A DNA stretch of 64,000 nucleotides, taken from Bacillus massiliglaciei. GTDB lineage: Bacteria > Bacillota > Bacilli > Bacillales > DSM-1321. The translations under genes were made by a program, and so were the position numbers. The DNA lies in contig NZ_LT622352.1 of the NCBI RefSeq assembly GCF_900098925.1, forward strand, positions 62,001-126,000, in the 5' to 3' direction. Below are positions 26,254 through 34,834 of this stretch, one piece after another (positions within the stretch are counted from its first letter, which is position 1; each line of letters opens with the position of its first letter). The notes beneath the pieces were generated by a model. It was not told the origin of the DNA and made no database searches. It saw only the letters and a list, made by a program, of their open reading frames with translations.

Positions 26254-26499
26254 TCCTCCAAAAACTATTCCATTGCATAATCTATCCGATATAATGATAA
26301 CTATATCAAAGGGGGTGCTTACAGTTGGAGAATCATAGAAGATTGTCTGGTACTTCTGCCACTCATGCAAAGCCTATTATTGGAAAGGCGATACTTTGCA
26401 TGGGGCGAAACATTTCATTTTATCGCTGAACAAGCTTTTTTTCTAATAGTGTGGCTTTGCACCTTATTTTTTCAAAATCAAAATAAGGAGCGGGCACAA

Positions 26500-26769
26500 A
26501 TGAAATATACGAATGCAAGTCATGTTTTACCTGAAAAGCTCATCATGGAAATCCAAAAGTATGTTCAGGGGGAAACCCTTTATATCCCTAAGCCAGAAAC
26601 GGCATATAAGAAATGGGGATCGTCAAGTGGAGGAAGGCAAATTCTTGACCGCCGTAATGCCGCCATCCGAGAGTCCTTTCAAAACGGCAGCACGATTGAT
26701 CAGCTGGCTGATGAATATTACCTTTCAGCTGAGACGATTAAAAAAATTGTTTATACACATAAAAGATAG
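26500..26769 (+). CDS. Small HTH protein of the CD3324 family
   Basis: An 89-residue protein with a C-terminal helix-turn-helix (FQNGSTIDQLADEYYLSAETIKKIV). The N-terminal part KYVQGETLYIPKPETAYKKWG matches a family of small Firmicute DNA-binding proteins of unknown role. The ATG at 26500 follows AAGGAG; the frame stays open upstream but without a start supported by a site. It is divergent from the MerR gene, with a 300-base gap. Confidence 0.75.
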   Translation: MKYTNASHVLPEKLIMEIQKYVQGETLYIPKPETAYKKWGSSSGGRQILDRRNAAIRESFQNGSTIDQLADEYYLSAETIKKIVYTHKR

Positions 26770-26951
26770 ACAGAGGACCGTTTAGAAATTTTCTCTTTTA
26801 TAATCAAAAGCCAAGAAGAGCCTTTCCATAGTGGGAAGCTCTTCTTTTTAGATGGGGATGTATGTAAAAAACGGTTCTAACTCATTTTAGTTATATTAGA
26901 GATTCACGGTATGGTTTAAAATAAGGACAAAAATGATAGGAGCTAACTGGG

Positions 26952-27602
26952 ATGACTGAACCATTCATAAAAAATGAACAGCTGAATTTTATTGGGAAAC
27001 AGATTGCTTCGATAAAAGACAGCGCTAAAAAGAACGTGCCTCCAAACGTATTGGCGGCTGTAATCGATTTAGCTAATGCCAATATCCTGGAACTCTTTCC
27101 CGATGCCACACCGGCTCAACAAGACATGCTTGATGCTGCCGGACTGAAAACAGATAAAGAGTTTGAACAATATATGCAGCGCCTTTCCGATTATTTGCTG
27201 CCTTTTCCAAGGCTTACTGAGCAGCAGCTGAAAAAAATGTTTCCCAAACAAAAAAAATTAAAGCTGCCTGATTTAACAACTATAGACCATAACCGGCTGA
27301 CCTATTTAAGCTGGAATGATCTCAGATCAAATAAGAAATTTATCGTATATGAGCTGGAAGGAAAGCTCGTTGGCATTGAATGTGTATTTTCACCAACCAG
27401 CAAAAAAAATTTTTGTTCCTTCTGTCATAGCTTTGGCGAGGTTTCCTATTTTTCTACCGTCACAAAGGCAAAAAAAGCAAAAAATCCGGATTATTACAAA
27501 GCCATCGGCAATCTGATTTGCACGGACAGCATCGAATGCAACAAAAAAATAACCAGTACAGAGTATATAACAGCCTTTCTTAAAGACTCACTGGCGATGT
27601 GA
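26952..27602 (+). CDS. FusB/FusC-family EF-G-binding protein
   Basis: A 216-residue protein with the two-domain layout of the FusB family: an N-terminal helical bundle (about 1-80) and a C-terminal zinc-binding domain with NFCSFCHSFGEV followed by CTDSIECNKK, together giving four Cys. FusB proteins bind EF-G and free ribosomes stalled by fusidic acid. Chromosomal relatives in Bacillus do not always confer resistance. AGGAG lies before the ATG and a terminator follows, so it is one gene. Confidence 0.85.
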   Translation: MTEPFIKNEQLNFIGKQIASIKDSAKKNVPPNVLAAVIDLANANILELFPDATPAQQDMLDAAGLKTDKEFEQYMQRLSDYLLPFPRLTEQQLKKMFPKQKKLKLPDLTTIDHNRLTYLSWNDLRSNKKFIVYELEGKLVGIECVFSPTSKKNFCSFCHSFGEVSYFSTVTKAKKAKNPDYYKAIGNLICTDSIECNKKITSTEYITAFLKDSLAM

Positions 27603-27648
27603 CCATTTACACTTTATGGGCTCCAACAGTGTATTTACAAACAATTAT

Positions 27649-27687
27649 AAAGGTGCATTCCGGTATCATGGAATGCACCTTTTTTCC
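27649..27687 (+). terminator. Terminator after the FusB-like gene
   Basis: Twelve-base perfect arms, AAGGTGCATTCC with GGAATGCACCTT, followed by T residues. Confidence 0.9.
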
Positions 27688-27776
27688 TCCGTGTAAAGTT
27701 TTATATACATTTTGTCAGGTTATATTTACATTTTTGAAAAATTTGGTGTTAGCGCCAATTATCATTAAAAAGCTGT

Positions 27777-27805
27777 AAAAAAAATAGGCCCTGTGTCAGG
27801 ACCTA
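27777..27805 (-). terminator. Terminator of the sugar catabolic operon
   Basis: On the minus strand AGGTCCT-GACAC-AGGGCCT with one G-T pair is followed by eight T residues, about 20 bases after the TIM-barrel stop. Confidence 0.75.
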
Positions 27806-27825
27806 ATCGAAATATTGAACTTGTC

Positions 27826-28794
27826 CTATACCCACCATAATTCTGTCGGATTATCTTTGATCAAAATCGAATTTAGATTTTTCACGGCCCGCTGGAATCC
27901 TTCTTCTATCGACATTAAAGGATCCTCATGTTCAATGCTGACAACATAATCATAGCCATACGTTCTAAGAGCGCTCATCATGTCCGACCATTCCTGAAGA
28001 CTGTGTCCGCATCCAACCGACCGGAAATTCCAGGCACGTGTCTGAATTTTCCCATATGGCTGCATGTCTGTCAGGCCGTACATATTGATATTGTCCTGAT
28101 CGAGAAATGTGTCCTTTGCATGGAAGTGATACAGGGCACCTGCTTTACCCAATATTTTAATGGCGCCGACCGGTTCAATCCCCTGCCACCACATATGGCT
28201 TGGATCCAGGTTGGCTCCGATGGCATCGGATGTAGCCTCCCTCAGTTTCAGCAGTGTATATGGCGTATGAACCAGAAAACCGCCATGCAGTTCCAGGCCA
28301 ATCTTAATATGATGCTGTTCCGCAAGCGCCGCAATCTCTTTCCAGTATGGAATCAGCTTTTCTTCCCACTGCCATTTCAACACATCGCCGTATTCATTCG
28401 GCCAAGGGGCAACCGGCCAATTCGGATATTTGGCTCCTTCATGGTCTCCTGCTGTGCCTGAAAAAGTGTTCACAACCGGAACTCCCATCAGGGCAGCCAG
28501 CTTAATGGTTTTGACTAATGTTTCATGGGATTCTTTTGCAAATGCTTTGTCAGGTGAAATGGGGTTGCCATGGCAGCTGAACGCACTGATGGACAGCCCC
28601 CTTGATTCAACAGCTTCCAGATAGGTCTTTCTTTTCTCTTCGCTTTCCAGCAATTCATCCAGCGGACAATGCGCATTGCCCGGATAGCCGCCCGTACCGA
28701 TTTCTACTGTATTCAGTCCTGATTTTGCTACATAATCCAGCATATCCTCAAAGGATTTCTGGGAAAAAAGGACGGTAAAGACTCCTAGCTTCAT
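27826..28794 (-). CDS. Sugar isomerase/epimerase-like TIM-barrel protein (AP_endonuc_2 family)
   Basis: A 322-residue enzyme with the xylose-isomerase-like TIM barrel. Metal ligands are likely the Glu in IGLELHGG, Asp and His in NLDPSHMWW, His in YHFHAKD, and Glu in VSIEHEDP, a set shared with IolE-type and 3-keto-sugar enzymes. It is the last of a row of four catabolic genes. Family members isomerise, epimerise or eliminate keto-sugars; the exact reaction is unknown here. GAGGTG precedes the ATG. Confidence 0.85.
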   Translation of the reverse strand: MKLGVFTVLFSQKSFEDMLDYVAKSGLNTVEIGTGGYPGNAHCPLDELLESEEKRKTYLEAVESRGLSISAFSCHGNPISPDKAFAKESHETLVKTIKLAALMGVPVVNTFSGTAGDHEGAKYPNWPVAPWPNEYGDVLKWQWEEKLIPYWKEIAALAEQHHIKIGLELHGGFLVHTPYTLLKLREATSDAIGANLDPSHMWWQGIEPVGAIKILGKAGALYHFHAKDTFLDQDNINMYGLTDMQPYGKIQTRAWNFRSVGCGHSLQEWSDMMSALRTYGYDYVVSIEHEDPLMSIEEGFQRAVKNLNSILIKDNPTELWWV

Positions 28795-28836
28795 ACTGTC
28801 ACCTCATCTATTTTGTCTAATATCGGGCAGAATCAG

Positions 28837-29877
28837 TCAGTTCATGCTGACGACGCTGCCGCTGGCGGAACTTTGATAGATCGCTTCAATGATTCTGGAT
28901 ACTTTCATGGCTTCCTGAGGTTTGACGAGCGGATCTGCATAGCCTAAGCAGCTGTCAATGAAATTCTCGGCCTGCTGCAGGTCCGGTGTATCTTCTCCCG
29001 GCATCCAGACGGCTTCACTGTTCAGGAGCATGCCATGCTTTGCCTGGTTAAGAACCAATGGAAACACGTCAAGACCGCCCTGAGTTCCTGAAAGGCTGAG
29101 CACGGTTGCTTCTTCCCGGATATTGGCCGCCCAGGATGTTTCAAACAGAAGGGAAGCCCCGTTTTTGAACTTAATGTACGCTGTGGCATGGTCATCCACT
29201 TCAAACACCGATGCGTCGAAATTGCCCCAGAGGTTGACCTGGTCTACACCTTTACTGACATAATTATATGTCGAGCCTACGACTTCAATCGGTTCCGGAT
29301 CATCCATCAGCCACAAGGCTAAATCGAGCAAGTGGCAGCCATAGTCAATGACGCTTCCGCCGCCTTGCAGTTCTTTGTTGGTGAATACTCCCCAGTTCGG
29401 AACCTTGCGGCGGCGCAAAGCCTGAACCCGGGCTACATACGGTTCACCAATTTCATTCGCCAGGATCATTCGTTTGGCAGACTGCGCTTCCTTCATGAAC
29501 CGGTAATGATAGGCAATCGATAAGACTTTGCCTGATTGGTTTGCCGCCCTTGTGATCGCTTCACACTCTTCGGCGGTAATGGCCATCGGTTTTTCACAGA
29601 GAACATGAACGCCGGCCTGCAGCGCAGCAATGGAGATTTCGGCATGGAATTTATTCGGGGTCGTAATGGTCACCGCATCGACCTCCGCAAACATATCCTG
29701 ATAATTCGTAAACACTTTCTCAATATGGTACTTCCGGGCAACTTCTTTGGCTTTTGCTTGATCAATATCATGGACGGCATACAGCACAACTTTATCCTGC
29801 AGCTTCTGGAAAGCAGGAATATGTCTTTTCTGAGCGATTCCTCCAGCGCCAATGATACCCATTTTCAATTTATACAT
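28837..29877 (-). CDS. Gfo/Idh/MocA-family oxidoreductase (first of two)
   Basis: A 346-residue NAD(P)-dependent sugar dehydrogenase. The Rossmann motif GIIGAGGIAQKRH is at the N-terminus, and the conserved CEKPMA motif, with its catalytic Lys, is near residue 95. The C-terminal domain forms the substrate sheet (DYGCHLLDLALWLM, with the family His). It lies between the TIM-barrel gene and a second, related dehydrogenase. Two such enzymes in one operon suggest oxidation and later reduction of a sugar ring; the order is inference. Confidence 0.9.
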   Translation of the reverse strand: MYKLKMGIIGAGGIAQKRHIPAFQKLQDKVVLYAVHDIDQAKAKEVARKYHIEKVFTNYQDMFAEVDAVTITTPNKFHAEISIAALQAGVHVLCEKPMAITAEECEAITRAANQSGKVLSIAYHYRFMKEAQSAKRMILANEIGEPYVARVQALRRRKVPNWGVFTNKELQGGGSVIDYGCHLLDLALWLMDDPEPIEVVGSTYNYVSKGVDQVNLWGNFDASVFEVDDHATAYIKFKNGASLLFETSWAANIREEATVLSLSGTQGGLDVFPLVLNQAKHGMLLNSEAVWMPGEDTPDLQQAENFIDSCLGYADPLVKPQEAMKVSRIIEAIYQSSASGSVVSMN

Positions 29878-29893
29878 GATGATTTAAACCCCT

Positions 29894-30916
29894 TTATAAG
29901 CGGACATTTTTTCCTGCTGCATTGGATTCCAATGCACCAAGAATGACCTTCAACGATTTCATTCCTTCTTCACCTGATACCGGCGGAACAGTATCTTCCA
30001 ATACGCTGCTGACAAAATGGCTAATGACTTCTGAATCAAATTGCCCGCCTGTCTCATTCGTTTGAATGCCACCCAGCTTAAACGTCTCTGTTTTACCATC
30101 TTTATGATGGACAATCAGCGAGTATTCAGGATCATCTTCGAGCCGCAACGTTGCTTTTTCGGCAAAAATTACGGTTGCATTGTCTTCTCTTACATAAGAC
30201 CAGCTGGCGGCCAGCGTTCCGATAATGCCTGAAGCTGTACGAAGCAGGCATACAGCATTATCATCGACAGTGGCATTCTCCTTGGCACTTGTCTCGATGA
30301 AAGCGGAAACCTCGGTGAATTCCTCGCCAAGCAAGTAACGCAGCAAATCTGCTTTATGAACGCCCAGGTCTCCCATTGAGCCAATGATGGCCTGATCCTT
30401 CTTGAAGAACCAGCTGTCCTTTCCGTCTACACTCCAGGTTTCCGGCCCTGAATGGCCAAAGGTTGTGCGAAAACTGTAAACCTTGCCTGCCTTCCCGCTT
30501 TCAATCAGTTCTTTTGCTTTTTGATGGGACGGCACAAAACGCTGATTGTGGCCAATCATCAATTTCTTCCCGTTTCTCTCGGCGGCTTCTATCATTTTCT
30601 TCGCATCCTCCACAGTCGCGGCCATCGGTTTTTCGCAAAGAACGTGTTTCCCTGCGTCCAAAGCGGCAATGGTCATCTCCGCATGGAGGTAATTCGGTGT
30701 ACATACACTGACTGCTTCGATGTCTGGATCTTTCAGTAATTCCCTATAATCAGTATATGCCTTGGCATGATATCTTCGTGCTGCTGCATCCGCCCGATCG
30801 GCGACAATATCAGCAACAGCAATGATTTCTGCCTCTTTGTGAAATTCATACTCCGGGAGGTGCCTGTTATTGGCGATGCTCCCGCATCCAATCACGCCAA
30901 CTTTCAATGTACGCAT
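29894..30916 (-). CDS. Gfo/Idh/MocA-family oxidoreductase (second of two)
   Basis: A 340-residue dehydrogenase related to but clearly distinct from its neighbour. It has GVIGCGSIANNRH, CEKPMAATVEDA and MGDLGVHKADLLRYLL, the standard cofactor, EKP and His motifs. AGGAG precedes the ATG, and 16 bases separate it from the next gene. It probably acts on the same sugar as the other enzymes of the operon. Confidence 0.9.
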   Translation of the reverse strand: MRTLKVGVIGCGSIANNRHLPEYEFHKEAEIIAVADIVADRADAAARRYHAKAYTDYRELLKDPDIEAVSVCTPNYLHAEMTIAALDAGKHVLCEKPMAATVEDAKKMIEAAERNGKKLMIGHNQRFVPSHQKAKELIESGKAGKVYSFRTTFGHSGPETWSVDGKDSWFFKKDQAIIGSMGDLGVHKADLLRYLLGEEFTEVSAFIETSAKENATVDDNAVCLLRTASGIIGTLAASWSYVREDNATVIFAEKATLRLEDDPEYSLIVHHKDGKTETFKLGGIQTNETGGQFDSEVISHFVSSVLEDTVPPVSGEEGMKSLKVILGALESNAAGKNVRL

Positions 30917-30930
30917 TGCATTCTCTCCTT

Positions 30931-31656
30931 TTATTCATCTCTTGCTGACAGAGATTCTAATGGTGATGAGTTTCCATAATACGGACGGGCTTTATCCGCA
31001 GGCTTCGCCCATTCCACTGCATTTTCAATCACTTTCTGTATATGAACATGATGGTAAGTCGGATACGTTTCATGGCCCGGCCTGAAGTAAAAGATTTTTC
31101 CGTTTCCGCGCCGGTACGTAAAACCGCTCCGGAACACTTCCCCGCCTTCAAACCAGCTGACGAAAATCAGTTCATCCGGCGCGGGGACATCGAAATGCTC
31201 GCCGTACATTTCTTCGTGCTCCAGTTCGATGTATTCCCCGATCCCTTCTGCAATAGGATGGCTTGGATCAACGACCCACAGCCTTTCCTTTTCTCCTTCT
31301 TCCCGCCATTTCAGGTCACAGGTGGTGCCTGTCAGTTTCTTAAAAAGCTTCGAGAAATGTCCTGAGTGAAGAACAATCAGTCCCATCCCCTCCAGGACGC
31401 GCTGATGAACGCGGTCGACAATTTCATCGCGCACTTCCTCATGAGCCATATGCCCCCACCAAAGAAGGACATCTGTCTCTTTCAAAACTTCTTCCGGCAG
31501 GCCGTGCTCCGGTTCATCCAGAGTAGCTGTCCTAACCTCATGCCCTTTTTCCTTCAAAAAGCCCGCAATTGTTCCATGAATGCCATTTGGATAAACTTCT
31601 GCCACTTTAGGATGTGTTTTCTCGTGCCGGTTTTCATTCCATACTGTCACTTTCAT
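30931..31656 (-). CDS. ThuA-domain protein
   Basis: A 241-residue protein of the ThuA family, which has a class I glutamine amidotransferase-like fold. Visible pieces are [16 protein letters not shown] at the start, [13 protein letters not shown], and [11 protein letters not shown]. ThuA and ThuB in rhizobia act in trehalose use through 3-keto derivatives. It is the first gene of the four-gene catabolic unit, with GAGGTG before the ATG and a perfect 18-base operator about 70 bases upstream. Confidence 0.88.
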   Translation of the reverse strand: MKVTVWNENRHEKTHPKVAEVYPNGIHGTIAGFLKEKGHEVRTATLDEPEHGLPEEVLKETDVLLWWGHMAHEEVRDEIVDRVHQRVLEGMGLIVLHSGHFSKLFKKLTGTTCDLKWREEGEKERLWVVDPSHPIAEGIGEYIELEHEEMYGEHFDVPAPDELIFVSWFEGGEVFRSGFTYRRGNGKIFYFRPGHETYPTYHHVHIQKVIENAVEWAKPADKARPYYGNSSPLESLSARDE

Positions 31657-31725
31657 TAAGTAAGCACCTCGCCTAATTTAGTCCTATGAAAGAATATCTA
31701 TAGTTAGTTATACCTCTTTTATCCC

Positions 31726-31743
31726 AACGCAAACGTTTGCGTT
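31726..31743. promoter_or_regulatory. Perfect LacI-type operator before the ThuA gene
   Basis: AACGCAAACGTTTGCGTT is an exact 18-base palindrome with a central CG, as bound by LacI-family proteins. A partial copy lies before the binding-protein gene at 36156-36173. Confidence 0.85.
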
Positions 31744-31891
31744 TTCACACATGGCTTATTATGAAAAAAAGGAAGGGGCATGCATATCTGCTCCACACTT
31801 CCAGTTATTGTTTATGAAAATGGATTCCACTCTATTGTAAATTGATAGATTTGAAAATCAAGACATTTTTTACAAAAACTTTCAACAAAAT

Positions 31892-32926
31892 TCATTTCGA
31901 TTGTGAGATGACTGTCTGATGGGATTCTCTTTTGATGATTTTTGTTGGGATTCGGACACTTTTCTCCATGATTTTCGGGTCCAGAATCAATTCGCACACG
32001 CATTTTGCTGCTTCATAGCCTAATTGATAGGTGTGGACATCCATCGTTGTTACCGGCGGACTGGTCAGCTCGGCAATCTCCGAATTGTTAAAACAGACGA
32101 CGCTGACCTGTTCAGGCACTTTGATCCCTTTCTCCGTCAAGGCTCCTAACAGGATAACGGCATACAAAATATCCACCGCTACGAAAGCGGTAGGGAATTC
32201 AGGCAGAACCAGCAGCTCCTCCAAAGCCTGAATCCCCTCCTCGCGGTTTAAGGAAAGCAGCTTCACGTACCCCTCCGGCAATGAAATTTTCGATTTTTCC
32301 AGTGCCTCATGATAGCCCCTTAGCCGGTCGCTCACGACTTCATAGTCCAGACTCCCTCCAAAATAAGCAATCTTTCTGTGACCGAGTCCGATCATAAAAT
32401 GGGTCAGGTCCCTGGCCGCCTTCACATTTTCATTATCAATAAAGGTAATGCCGCCCGTTTCCGTACCCGGTTTCCCAATCAGGACAAAAGGAAATTGCTG
32501 CTCCAGCAGATAAGGGACGACTTTATCATCTTTTTTCGAATATAAGACAATCATGCCGTCCACCCGCCTGCCCTGCACCATTTTCACGACATCTTCATAA
32601 ATCGCTTCTTCCGATTCCCCGGTCGTCAGTGACAGGCTGTACCCTTCCATATGGCAAAAGGCGCCGATCCCCCTGATCACTTCCGGGAAAAAGGGGTTCC
32701 GCAGTGACTCTTTTGCTGAGTTTTTCATGACGATTCCAATGGTCTTGGTGGACTTGGTCACTAAATTGCGGGCATTTGCATTCATATGGTACCCCAATTC
32801 CTGCATGACCTTTCGGACTTTCCGCTTTGTCCTTTCACTGATGCTCGGACTGTCATGTATGACCCGCGAAACCGTCGAGGGAGCAACGTTCGCTTTTTTG
32901 GCAACATCCTTTATGGTGATTGACAT
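31892..32926 (-). CDS. LacI-family transcriptional regulator
   Basis: A 344-residue regulator. Residues 1-55 are the LacI headpiece (TIKDVAKKANVAPSTVSRVI) with the hinge LGYHMNANARNL, followed by a sugar-binding domain. It lies between the transporter permeases and the ThuA gene, all on the minus strand. The two CG-centred palindromes at 31726 and 36156 are the natural targets, so it should control both the importer and the enzymes. The inducer is probably a breakdown product of the imported sugar. Confidence 0.92.
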   Translation of the reverse strand: MSITIKDVAKKANVAPSTVSRVIHDSPSISERTKRKVRKVMQELGYHMNANARNLVTKSTKTIGIVMKNSAKESLRNPFFPEVIRGIGAFCHMEGYSLSLTTGESEEAIYEDVVKMVQGRRVDGMIVLYSKKDDKVVPYLLEQQFPFVLIGKPGTETGGITFIDNENVKAARDLTHFMIGLGHRKIAYFGGSLDYEVVSDRLRGYHEALEKSKISLPEGYVKLLSLNREEGIQALEELLVLPEFPTAFVAVDILYAVILLGALTEKGIKVPEQVSVVCFNNSEIAELTSPPVTTMDVHTYQLGYEAAKCVCELILDPKIMEKSVRIPTKIIKRESHQTVISQSK

Positions 32927-32972
32927 ATTTCCTCTACACTCCTTGCCGTGTTTCTCTAAAATCGTAATAGGC

Positions 32973-33797
32973 TTATTTTACAGCACCGTCTGCAATCCCT
33001 TTAATAATTTGTTTCTGTGCAAAGAAATAGCCGACGATCACCGGGATGATGGAAAGAGTCAGACCGGCAAGGGCCAAGTGCCACTGTTTCGTATACTGCC
33101 CGAAGAAATAGAATAATTTTAGCGGAATCGTTTCGGCCCCGTCCGCTGTGCCCAGCACGAGTGAAGGAAGAAGGTAATCATTCCAGATCCAGATGACATT
33201 CAGGATGCCTACGGTTATGGACATCGGTTTCAGGAGCGGGAAAATGATGTACCAAAAAATTTGGAATCGGTTGGCACCGTCGATTTTAGCTGCTTCATCC
33301 AGTGACTGCGGAATTCCTTTAAGTGTCCCATGATACAGAAAAATGGACAGGCTGCAGCCAAATCCGAGATACATGAAGATAAGTCCCGCCTTATTCAGCA
33401 TTCCAAACTGCCCGAATTGCGCGACAAGCGGAATCATTACAGACTGGAAAGGGATCAGCATTGCCGCCACGAAAATAAAGAACAGCAGGGAACTGATTTT
33501 GCTTTTATTCCGGGACAGCGCATACGCGGCCATCGCCGAGAACACAATAATCAGGGCGACACTGACAATTGAGATCAACAGAGAATTGAACAGAGTTCTC
33601 AGAAAATCCAATTGCTCAAAGGCCTGTGTGAAATTTTCAAATGTGAATTCTTTCGGAAGCCCGAGTGTATCAGCAAAAATATCCTGCTTTGTTTTAAACG
33701 CATTGGCAATCATCAAGTAAAAGGGGGTAATCCACACTAATGCCAGTACAATGCCGATCAGTTCGATAAGACGCAGTTTCCACCACTTTCTCCTCAT
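32973..33797 (-). CDS. Carbohydrate ABC permease, MalG type
   Basis: A 274-residue permease of the MalG family with six helices. The EAA loop (QSLDEAAKIDGANRFQIFWYIIFPLL) is present. It starts at the stop of the MalF-type gene with a one-base overlap, and works with it and the binding lipoprotein upstream. No ATPase gene is nearby, so a shared MsmX-type ATPase is likely. Confidence 0.92.
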   Translation of the reverse strand: MRRKWWKLRLIELIGIVLALVWITPFYLMIANAFKTKQDIFADTLGLPKEFTFENFTQAFEQLDFLRTLFNSLLISIVSVALIIVFSAMAAYALSRNKSKISSLLFFIFVAAMLIPFQSVMIPLVAQFGQFGMLNKAGLIFMYLGFGCSLSIFLYHGTLKGIPQSLDEAAKIDGANRFQIFWYIIFPLLKPMSITVGILNVIWIWNDYLLPSLVLGTADGAETIPLKLFYFFGQYTKQWHLALAGLTLSIIPVIVGYFFAQKQIIKGIADGAVK

Positions 33798-34657
33798 TAC
33801 AATTCGACCTCCCTTTTCTTATTGAAGTACACCTGAAGCAGAGAGACAATCGCAACGATGACAAAGAAGATAACCGCTTTGGCCTGGGCATAGGCCATTT
33901 CATTATCGGTAAAAGCTGTTCTGACAATATTCATGGCCACCATTTCCGTAGAGTTATACGGTGCCCCGTTTGTCAGTGACAGGTTTTGGTCATAGATTTT
34001 AAAGGAATGGGACAGTGTCAGAAATAGACTGACGGTAAAGGCGGGCGCAACAAGCGGAAACGTGATATGGCGGAAGCGCTGGAATCCATTCGCCCCGTCG
34101 ATTTCGGCCGCTTCAAGCAAATCTTCCGGAACCGCCTGCAAATATGCGATATAAATGATCATGATGTATCCCGCCATCTGCCAAGAAGTCAGGATCACGA
34201 GTCCCCAAAAGCCGGTGCCTGTCGTCGAAAGCCAGCCGTTCAAGCCTTCAATGCCCGTCACATCTCCAATAGCTCCAAACACTTTGATGAAAATAAACTG
34301 CCAGATAAATCCTAAAATCAAACCGCCAATCAGGTTCGGCATGAAAAAGACAGTCCTGAGCCAGCTGCTCGTTTTTATTTTCGAAGTTACAATCAGGGCC
34401 AGGCCAAGGCCAATCACGTTGATCATGACAATAGCCGCCACGGAAAATTTAATCGTAAACCAGAAGGAACTCATAAATCGCTTATCTTCAAACAGATCGA
34501 TGAAATTCTGCATGCCGACAAAGTCAAGCCGTCCCAGTCCATTCCAATTCGTAAAAGAATAATAGAAACCGAATAATAAAGGGATGATGACAACCAGAAT
34601 GAGAGCGGCAAGCACTGGGGTTAAAAACAGCCAGTAGGCCCAATCACGATTTCGCAA
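33797..34657 (-). CDS. Carbohydrate ABC permease, MalF type
   Basis: A 286-residue permease with six helices and the EAA loop motif PEDLLEAAEIDGANGFQRF. The N-terminal FLTPVLAALILVVIIPLLFG is typical of the sugar-permease CUT1 class. It pairs with the MalG-type protein, overlapping it by one base. A hairpin separates it from the binding-protein gene upstream. Confidence 0.92.
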   Translation of the reverse strand: MRNRDWAYWLFLTPVLAALILVVIIPLLFGFYYSFTNWNGLGRLDFVGMQNFIDLFEDKRFMSSFWFTIKFSVAAIVMINVIGLGLALIVTSKIKTSSWLRTVFFMPNLIGGLILGFIWQFIFIKVFGAIGDVTGIEGLNGWLSTTGTGFWGLVILTSWQMAGYIMIIYIAYLQAVPEDLLEAAEIDGANGFQRFRHITFPLVAPAFTVSLFLTLSHSFKIYDQNLSLTNGAPYNSTEMVAMNIVRTAFTDNEMAYAQAKAVIFFVIVAIVSLLQVYFNKKREVEL

Positions 34658-34756
34658 AGAAAACGCCCTCCTTATGATGTAATAAACAGCTATTTATAAA
34701 TCATTGTTCTTGATTCTGCAAAATCTTACAAAATACGAAGCCAAGCTTTTAAAAAG

Positions 34757-34809
34757 GGCAGCCAACCATCCGGGCAGGGACCTCCCCTTTTCCCCAGCGG
34801 TTAGCTGCC
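34757..34809 (-). terminator. Leaky terminator or mRNA-stabilising hairpin after the binding-protein gene
   Basis: Near-perfect 11-base arms (34757-34767 with 34799-34809) and, on the minus strand, a short T-run, between the binding-protein gene and the permeases. In sugar importers such hairpins raise the amount of binding protein relative to permease. Confidence 0.6.
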
Positions 34810-34834
34810 TCCTCCCTTGCCTGCTGTCGTTCTT

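Noticed and set aside
26325-26429. A 34-codon frame with a TTG start and AGGGGGTG upstream, before the CD3324-family gene
   Set aside because: The site is good, but there is no conserved motif, and the frame is too short to claim without expression data. It could be a leader peptide.
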